This document shows, piece after piece, positions 58,538-64,000 of a DNA stretch of 64,000 bases. Under the pieces are notes generated by a model that saw only the letters and a list, made by a program, of their open reading frames with translations, had not been told where the DNA came from and ran no database searches. Source of the stretch: Acidimicrobiales bacterium (GTDB lineage: Bacteria > Actinomycetota > Acidimicrobiia > Acidimicrobiales > Aldehydirespiratoraceae); contig JAJCXZ010000049.1 in NCBI GenBank assembly GCA_029263175.1, forward strand, positions 1 through 64,000, in the 5' to 3' direction. The stretch's first letter is position 1. Each line of letters begins with the position of its first letter. The translations under genes were made by a program, and so were the position numbers.

Positions 58538-59563
58538 CTACATCCCGCAATCGACCGACGTCGGCGGCCTCGAGATGTAGAAGTCGGAGATCTGTACCTC
58601 AGCGCCGTAGTCGGCAAAGTCGCCGTCGGCGCGGGCCTGGCGAAAGTCTCCCCAGTTGATCAAGCCATAGCGAGGGCTGTCGCCCACGCCGATTGAACCT
58701 GGCAGCGGGAAGTAGTCTGTCGAGTAGCTCGGGTTGAAGAAGTACGGCAACGAGTAGCGAACACGGTCGGTTCGAGGGACCACCCGGTGCAGCGCAGCCT
58801 GGTAGCGGTCGTTCGACCAGACCTGCATCATGTCGCCGGTGTTGATGACGATCGCACCCTCGATCGGCTCGACATCGATCCATGTGTCGTTGTGCTCGAC
58901 CTGCAGCCCGCCGACATCATCTTGAATGAGGAGCGTGAGCGCACCCGCATCGCTGTGATGGTGAAGTGCCATGTCGCCGAGGGCGGTGACGGCCGCGGCT
59001 TCGGTCTTGTCGAGCGGATCGTGCAGTGGGTAGTAGTTGAGCCGGACAAAGCTCGTGTGCTCATCGCCGAAACTCGATGCCAAGTGATCGGCGTGCTCGC
59101 CCAGCCCCCGGCAGAACGCTTGCAGCAGCCAATGGGATAGTCGCTCGCACGCCTGGAGGTACTCGACGAACGTGGTCCGGAAGCCTTCGAGATCCGGCCA
59201 TTGGTTCACGCCATCGACAGTGTGGAAGTTCGTGGGGTGATCATCGGCCAACTCGGGGTGGGGGACATGAGCGATGTCCAACACCTCCTTGAGATCGCGG
59301 GCATTCTTGGTGAGTTCGCGGTCGTAGTAGCCGCGCGAATTCTCCTTGGTTCGCAGGATCTGCCGCTTCTCGTCCATCGTCTGGGCAAAGAAGGAGTGGG
59401 TGGCGTCCCAGACCGTGGCCAGCTGAGCCGACGAAAGGCCGTGGTTGACGACCTGGAAGAATCCGAAGTCCTCCGCCGCTGCCGCGACGGCATCCACGGT
59501 CTCGGCCGATGGCGGCGCGGCTGCTCCACCGAGATCGAGAATGGGAACGGCGGGTCGGCTCAC
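58538..59563 (-). CDS. 2-oxoglutarate/Fe(II)-dependent oxygenase
   Basis: Oxygenase of 341 aa of the isopenicillin N synthase-like family. Metal ligands: H and D in ALHHHSDAGALTLL, and H in YQAALHRVVPR; the 2-oxoglutarate Arg is in RVRYSLPYFF. The N-terminal domain (PILDLGG, GFFQVVNHGLSSAQL) is the DIOX_N fold. It is 26 bp after the cation antiporter, so the two may be one transcript. Substrate unknown. Confidence 0.92.
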   Translation of the reverse strand: MSRPAVPILDLGGAAAPPSAETVDAVAAAAEDFGFFQVVNHGLSSAQLATVWDATHSFFAQTMDEKRQILRTKENSRGYYDRELTKNARDLKEVLDIAHVPHPELADDHPTNFHTVDGVNQWPDLEGFRTTFVEYLQACERLSHWLLQAFCRGLGEHADHLASSFGDEHTSFVRLNYYPLHDPLDKTEAAAVTALGDMALHHHSDAGALTLLIQDDVGGLQVEHNDTWIDVEPIEGAIVINTGDMMQVWSNDRYQAALHRVVPRTDRVRYSLPYFFNPSYSTDYFPLPGSIGVGDSPRYGLINWGDFRQARADGDFADYGAEVQISDFYISRPPTSVDCGM

Positions 59564-59589
59564 CCGACGAGCCTACGCACCCGGAAGCA

Positions 59590-60516
59590 CTAGAGAAGGA
59601 CCAGGAAGAACGCTCCGTACCCGGCGACCAGGATCAAGCCGGATCGCCAATCGTGCTCGGAGATCCGCGTGATCAGAATTGTGACGCCGGCGATGGCGAC
59701 GAGCGCGGCGAGGGTGGCGGGAACAACCTCGTCTGCAGTGACCGCAACAGGGAAGAGCACCGGCCCGGCGGCGACCGACAAGGTGGCATCGGCGAACGAC
59801 GAGCCGAAGAGGTCGCCAACGGCAAGGTCGACTTCGCCGCGGCGAACAGCAGTGATGGCGAAGATGAGCTCGGGGAGCGATGTGCCGAGCGCGGCGAGGA
59901 AAAAGCTCATGGCGAACTCCGGGGCGTTCCATTCTTCGGCCAGTCCGATGAGTCCCCAGAGAGCGATCATCGATGCTGCCCCAACCATGCTGAGGGCCAA
60001 GATGGTGCGCAGGACGAGGCGACCCCGGGGAGAACGTTCCTCCGGGAGTGTGAGCTGATGCGGATGACGGATCAGCCGGTACGTGATCCACGAACCGGCC
60101 ACCCAAAGACCGATCAGTAGAAGCGCATCGGAGCGGGAAAACCAGTCGTCGTTGGTCACGAAGGCAACGCCGCCAAGACCGCAGACGGCGAGCCAGCCGG
60201 TGGCGGCCAGACCCCGGGCGGTGACGAGAATCGTTCCGACGAACAACGGAAGCAGTCCGAGGACGAGAGTGATCTGCGTGGCCGCCGATCCGACGGAGTC
60301 GCCGACGTTCACATCGCCATGACCTGTCCACGACGCGACGATCGAATTTGCGATCTCCGGGAGATCGGTGCCGATCGCCAACACCGTCATGCCGATCAGA
60401 AACGGCGGCACTCGCGTGCCGGCGACGAGTTCGACCGCGGAGTCGACGGCGCGGCGAGCGGCCAGAACCATCACAGTGAATCCGGCGGCCATCGCGGCCA
60501 GGAAGATGAGGAACAC
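59590..60516 (-). CDS. Sodium/calcium exchanger-like antiporter
   Basis: CaCA-family antiporter of 308 aa, two inverted repeats with ten TM helices. Alpha repeats: IGTDLPEIANSIV at about 50-60, and ALGTSLPELIFAI at about 205-215, each with the ion-binding Glu. Similar to YrbG/CaxA-type exchangers. Divergent from cytidine deaminase by about 70 bp. Confidence 0.92.
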   Translation of the reverse strand: MFLIFLAAMAAGFTVMVLAARRAVDSAVELVAGTRVPPFLIGMTVLAIGTDLPEIANSIVASWTGHGDVNVGDSVGSAATQITLVLGLLPLFVGTILVTARGLAATGWLAVCGLGGVAFVTNDDWFSRSDALLLIGLWVAGSWITYRLIRHPHQLTLPEERSPRGRLVLRTILALSMVGAASMIALWGLIGLAEEWNAPEFAMSFFLAALGTSLPELIFAITAVRRGEVDLAVGDLFGSSFADATLSVAAGPVLFPVAVTADEVVPATLAALVAIAGVTILITRISEHDWRSGLILVAGYGAFFLVLL

Positions 60517-60585
60517 GATGCGTTGAACCTACTTCGCTGCTTTCATGCGAGGATGTTCGGCCCACGGTGAGAAGAGGAGTCTGTT

Positions 60586-60996
60586 GTGCAACGACTTGAC
60601 TGGTCGGCGCTTCGTATCGCCGCTCGCAACGCGGCAGCCATGGCCTATGCGCCATACAGCGGTTTGCACGTAGGTGCCGCGGGCCTGTCGTCCTCCGGCA
60701 CCGTTTTCACCGGCTGCAACGTCGAGAACGTCTCCTACGGATTGACGCTCTGCGCTGAGTGCGGACTGGTTTCCGCATTGCGGCAGGCAGGCGAGGATTC
60801 CCTGGTTGCGGTGGCCGCCGTGGACGGCGATGGGAACTGCCTCACGCCCTGTGGCCGTTGCCGTCAGCTCCTCCTCGAGCACGGCGGACCATCGATGCTG
60901 ATCGATGCTCTGCCCGTGCCGGTGGCCTTGAGCGAGCTCCTCCCGGGAGCCTTCGATGCCGCTTCGCTGCCGTCTCGTTCGGAGGACCAGGCATGA
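60586..60996 (+). CDS. cdd: Cytidine deaminase
   Basis: Tetramer-type cytidine deaminase of 136 aa, hydrolysing cytidine to uridine. Zinc site: C-A-E in TLCAECGLVSA and PCGRC in LTPCGRCRQLLLE; FTGCNVENVSYGLTLCAE is the substrate region. Start GTG 60586 with GAAGAGGAG upstream. The stop overlaps the thymidine phosphorylase start (ATGA): a pyrimidine salvage operon. Confidence 0.95.
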   Translation: MQRLDWSALRIAARNAAAMAYAPYSGLHVGAAGLSSSGTVFTGCNVENVSYGLTLCAECGLVSALRQAGEDSLVAVAAVDGDGNCLTPCGRCRQLLLEHGGPSMLIDALPVPVALSELLPGAFDAASLPSRSEDQA

Positions 60997-62270
60997 GGGC
61001 CCACGACGTCATCGTCACCAAGCGGGATGGTGGTCGACTCAGCGACGAGCAGATCGATTGGTTCATCTCGACCTACTCGGCCTCGGACGAGATCGCTGAC
61101 GAGCAGGCGGCCGCGCTCATCATGGCCATCTTTCTCAACGGCATGGAGCCCGACGAACTCGCGCACTGGACCGGCGCCATGATCGATTCCGGCGACCGAC
61201 TCGATCTCTCCTCGATCGATCGTCCGACCGTCGACAAGCACTCGACCGGCGGGGTGGGCGACAAGGTCTCGCTGATCGTCGTTCCCCTGCTCGCGGCCTG
61301 TGGTGCCGCAGTGCCACAGCTCTCCGGCCGCGGTCTCGGCCACACCGGGGGCACGCTCGACAAGATGGAGTCGATTCCCGGCTGGCGAGCCGAGATGTCG
61401 CTCGATCAGATGAGACGACAGCTCGGATCCATTGGCGGTGTGATCGCGGGCGCGTCGGCATCGCTCGCGCCGGCGGACCGGAAGCTCTATGCGCTGCGAG
61501 ACGTCACCGGCACAGTCGAGTCGATTCCGCTGATTGCCAGCTCGATCATGTCGAAGAAGATTGCCGAGGGAACCCAAGCCCTGACCCTCGATGTGAAGGT
61601 GGGAAGCGGAGCGTTCATGCCCGACCTGGAGTCGGCCGACGCACTTGCCCGCGCCATGGTTCGCATCGGCGAGGCGCACGGCGTGGCCACGTCGGCATTG
61701 GTGACCCGCATGGACAACGTCCTCGGCATGACTGCCGGCAATGCGCTCGAGGTCACCGAAGCCATCGATGTTTTGAGCGGCGGCGGTCCACCCGACGTGG
61801 TTGATCTCTCGCTGGCGCTGGCCGGAGACATGGCTCGGCTCGCCGGGATCGATGTCGACGTGGCCGCCGTGCTCGCGTCGGGAGCTGCTCTGGAGTCTTT
61901 CGAGGCGATGGTCACGGCACAGGGCGGTGACCTCTCAGCCGGACTCCCCGTGGCGCGCCATGTCCGCCATGTCCATGCGGTGGAACCGGGCGTCGTGCAG
62001 CGGGTGGACGCCCGACGCGTCGGAGTGGCCGCCTGGCTCCTCGGCGCGGGCCGAGCTCGTAAGGAGGACCCCGTCAGCGCCACCGCTGGTGTGGTCACCC
62101 TCGTTCGTCCTGGCGACGAGGTTGAAGGCGGACAACCGGTGCTGGCGCTGCATGCCGACGACGAGGCTCGCTTCGACCGTGCTGAGCGTGAGCTGGAGGG
62201 CTGCGTAGGCATCGGCCCGGCGTCGATCGACGCACTCCCGATCGTGATCGAGACCATCTCGGGTCACTGA
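60993..62270 (+). CDS. deoA: Thymidine phosphorylase
   Basis: Pyrimidine-nucleoside phosphorylase of 425 aa. Phosphate site VDKHSTGGVGDKVSL and the GRGLGHTGGTLDKMESI stretch are the signature. The end of the second domain is DVKVGSGAFMPD. C-terminal PYNP domain from about 350. ATG 60993 overlaps cdd by 4 nt, supporting coupling of cytidine deamination and thymidine/uridine phosphorolysis. Confidence 0.95.
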   Translation: MRAHDVIVTKRDGGRLSDEQIDWFISTYSASDEIADEQAAALIMAIFLNGMEPDELAHWTGAMIDSGDRLDLSSIDRPTVDKHSTGGVGDKVSLIVVPLLAACGAAVPQLSGRGLGHTGGTLDKMESIPGWRAEMSLDQMRRQLGSIGGVIAGASASLAPADRKLYALRDVTGTVESIPLIASSIMSKKIAEGTQALTLDVKVGSGAFMPDLESADALARAMVRIGEAHGVATSALVTRMDNVLGMTAGNALEVTEAIDVLSGGGPPDVVDLSLALAGDMARLAGIDVDVAAVLASGAALESFEAMVTAQGGDLSAGLPVARHVRHVHAVEPGVVQRVDARRVGVAAWLLGAGRARKEDPVSATAGVVTLVRPGDEVEGGQPVLALHADDEARFDRAERELEGCVGIGPASIDALPIVIETISGH

Positions 62271-62284
62271 TCTAGCGTGGGTCG

Positions 62285-63220
62285 ATGGCAGAGAACTCGA
62301 AAACGCGGATGAAGATCGGGGTGCAACTCCCTGAGGTTGAGTGGGAGGTGCCGTTCCCGGAGCTGATCGAGATGGCACAGGCGGCGGAGACCGTCGGTTT
62401 CGACTCCGTTTGGTGCGGCGACCACCTCATCTATGATCTGCCTGTTGGCGCACGTGGCCCGTGGGAGGCATGGACCACGCTCGCCGCGATAGCAGCGAGC
62501 ACCACGACGATCGAACTCGGGCCCCTGGTCGCCTCGACCAGCTTCCACGCACCGGCCATGCTCGCCAAACAGGCGGCAACGGTCGACGCGATCTCCGCAG
62601 GGCGACTGATCGTTGGTCTGGGCGCCGGCTGGAATCGTCGCGAGTACGAAGCGTTCGGCTTCCCCTACGACCGACGGGTGAGCCGGTTCGCCGAGGCGTT
62701 CACCATCATCCGGGCTCTGCTGAGCGACGGCGCGATCGACTTCCACGGCGACTACTACGACGTCGATCACTGTGTGCTGCATCCGCGCTCCCCGCGCCCT
62801 GGCGGCCCTCCCCTGATGATCGGGTCGATCGGCGAACGCATGCTCGGCATTGCCCTGCCCTACGTGGACTCCTGGAACATGTGGTGGAGCCACTACGGCA
62901 ACAGTGCGGCGGGTTTCGCAACGGAGAAAGCGCGAGTCGACAGTCTGCTCGGCGCCATCGGCCGCCCGTTGGATGCGGTCGAGGCGACAGCCGCCGTGCT
63001 TGTGCGCCTCGAGGGCGGGGCCGGACGTCAGATGGGCGACTACGACGGCGACCTGGCGGTTGAGCCCCTTGTTGGCTCGGCCGGTGAACTTGCCGATCAG
63101 CTGCGTGAATGGGAAACGGCGGGCGCGGCTCACGTACAGCTTTGCGTCGACCCCATCACCAGGGCCAGCATCGAGTTCCTCGGCGACGTTCTGACGGAAT
63201 TTCGCCGGCCGCGCCCATAG
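62285..63220 (+). CDS. LLM class F420-dependent oxidoreductase
   Basis: Luciferase-like TIM-barrel enzyme of 311 aa: KIGVQLPEVEWEVPFPEL, VWCGDHLIYDLP, IELGPLVASTSFHAPAMLAK, GRLIVGLGAGWNRREYEAFG. Similar architecture to 39148-39990 but only the general family is shared. 14 bp after deoA. ATG 62285. Confidence 0.9.
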   Translation: MAENSKTRMKIGVQLPEVEWEVPFPELIEMAQAAETVGFDSVWCGDHLIYDLPVGARGPWEAWTTLAAIAASTTTIELGPLVASTSFHAPAMLAKQAATVDAISAGRLIVGLGAGWNRREYEAFGFPYDRRVSRFAEAFTIIRALLSDGAIDFHGDYYDVDHCVLHPRSPRPGGPPLMIGSIGERMLGIALPYVDSWNMWWSHYGNSAAGFATEKARVDSLLGAIGRPLDAVEATAAVLVRLEGGAGRQMGDYDGDLAVEPLVGSAGELADQLREWETAGAAHVQLCVDPITRASIEFLGDVLTEFRRPRP

Positions 63221-63246
63221 GGTTCGGACGTCGAAAGGTAACCCTG

Positions 63247-63849
63247 ATGAACGCTCGCACACTTGAAAGCACGGTCGAGGACTTTCTCGGCAATGTCCGC
63301 TCGATTGAGACGGAGCAGGGGATCACCCGAGCATCCCTCGACGAGATCGGTGAGCTCGCTTCGGGGTTGGCCGAGCACAAGGACCTCTTCGACAAGGAGC
63401 GTTTCCCGCCTCCGGGCGACGATGTGCGATCGGCGCTCTATCTCCTCAACGAGGACGACGATCACGGCTATGCCATGTACCTCTCATGTACGCAGCCCGG
63501 CAACGGCGCGCCGCCGCACGACCACACCACCTGGGCCGTCATCGTTGGATTCGAGGGCGATGAGGAGAACGTTCTCTGGGAGCGCGTCGACGACGGTTCG
63601 ATCCCTGGCAAGGCCGAGATCCGCGAGACGGGGCGAGTGGTGCTGAGCGAAGGCGACAGCATCGCGTTCGGACCCGACGACATCCACAGCATCATGAGTG
63701 TCTCCGACGGTTCGACTCGTCACATCCATCTGTACGGCAAGTGCTTCGATCAGCAGACGGAACGAGTGTTCTTCAACGTCGAGGAAGGCACGGTGCGAAA
63801 CCTCCCGCCCGGCCTCCTGCCGATCGACGTCAGCCGTCGAGTGTTCTGA
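63247..63849 (+). CDS. Cysteine dioxygenase-like cupin
   Basis: Cupin of 200 aa resembling cysteine dioxygenase (and PCO-like) enzymes: metal His in PPHDHTTWAVIVGFEG (HxH at about 91-93) and a later His in FGPDDIHSIMSVS, plus RHIHLYG. It would oxidise cysteine or a related thiol, or another acid. ATG 63247 is 26 bp after the LLM gene. It sits 1 nt before the rhodanese start, an arrangement that suggests sulfur-compound metabolism. Confidence 0.82.
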   Translation: MNARTLESTVEDFLGNVRSIETEQGITRASLDEIGELASGLAEHKDLFDKERFPPPGDDVRSALYLLNEDDDHGYAMYLSCTQPGNGAPPHDHTTWAVIVGFEGDEENVLWERVDDGSIPGKAEIRETGRVVLSEGDSIAFGPDDIHSIMSVSDGSTRHIHLYGKCFDQQTERVFFNVEEGTVRNLPPGLLPIDVSRRVF

Positions 63850-63850
63850 G

Positions 63851-64000
63851 GTGAGTGCCAACTCGGTTACCCCCGCACAGGTTCACGCCGCCCTCGTCGG
63901 TGACGACGAGCTCGCAATCATCGACGTTCGCGAGATCCAGCCCTTTGACGAGGGTCATCTCCTGTGGGCGCTGTGCTTGCCGCTGAGCCAGCTCGAGCTG
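63851..64000 (+). CDS. Rhodanese-like protein (partial, runs off the window)
   Basis: The first 50 codons are visible. GTG 63851 (MSANSVTPAQVHAALVG) with the rhodanese N-terminus AIIDVREIQPFDEGH and LPLSQLEL. Continues beyond 64000, so the catalytic Cys is not visible. It follows the cupin directly and is likely co-transcribed; a sulfurtransferase role is suggested. Confidence 0.8.
   Translation, partial: MSANSVTPAQVHAALVGDDELAIIDVREIQPFDEGHLLWALCLPLSQLEL

Overview
The window is high-GC, gene-dense bacterial chromosome and most resembles an uncultured or marine/freshwater actinobacterium of the Acidimicrobiia type. This placement is an inference. It rests on a heliorhodopsin, two luciferase-like (probably F420-dependent) oxidoreductases, a PPi-type phosphofructokinase, an actinobacterial DinB/DUF664 protein, many lipoproteins, frequent GTG starts and 1-4 nt gene overlaps. 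A type IV pilus cluster is present without a secretin gene, which fits a cell with one membrane. No rRNA, intact tRNA, CRISPR array, insertion sequence or replication origin was found.

Layout. 1-411 holds no convincing gene. 412-6169 is a TetR-controlled export operon: a divergent TetR gene and a 23-bp operator, then MMPL exporter, ABC ATPase, ABC permease, DUF2202 lipoprotein and a damaged DUF1971 gene. 6319-10301 holds a CYTH-like protein, a 5'-truncated YHYH gene, a nucleoside-hydrolase-like lipoprotein with an altered metal motif, and a terpenoid-cyclase-like gene split by one in-frame TGA. 10353-12302 holds a DinB protein, the heliorhodopsin with tandem repeats just upstream, and a conserved hypothetical gene. 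12344-16938 is pyruvate:ferredoxin oxidoreductase coupled to a dihydroorotate-dehydrogenase-like gene. 17011-22796 is a tightly coupled five-gene membrane operon (small protein, RND transporter, PAP2-kinase fusion, lipoprotein, PAP2). 22957-32128 holds a MalT-type LuxR regulator, a PLP decarboxylase, a flavin monooxygenase, an MFS exporter, a hydrolase, PPi-phosphofructokinase and a GerW/permease/acetyltransferase operon. 33929-39990 is a catabolic region (alcohol dehydrogenase, amidohydrolase, SDR, VOC protein, methyltransferase, LLM enzyme). 40066-49680 is the type IV pilus cluster. 49760-55141 holds a quinone-reductase-like enzyme, a site-2 protease with CBS domains, and a second PAP2 plus kinase unit in which the kinase is fused to an LPG-synthase-type membrane domain. 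55107-60516 is malic enzyme, formate/nitrite-type channel, SRPBCC protein, DUF427 protein, 2OG-Fe oxygenase and a cation/calcium antiporter. 60586-64000 is cytidine deaminase, thymidine phosphorylase, LLM oxidoreductase, cysteine-dioxygenase-like cupin and the start of a rhodanese.

How the genes fit together. Central carbon genes (PPi-phosphofructokinase, pyruvate:ferredoxin oxidoreductase, malic enzyme) suggest reversible, ATP-sparing glycolysis and ferredoxin-linked pyruvate use. The pilus genes give a platform, two ATPases, a major pilin, three minor-pilin-like proteins and a PilMN fusion with PilO. Two separate PAP2/protein-kinase-fold units, one linked to an RND exporter and one to an LPG-synthase-like flippase domain, look like related lipid-handling systems and are the most interesting uncharacterised feature. 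Several genes carry single-lesion anomalies (TGA at 9528, frame problem at about 4321, DUF1971 at about 5940, missing canonical start near 28315). These could be real decay or assembly errors.
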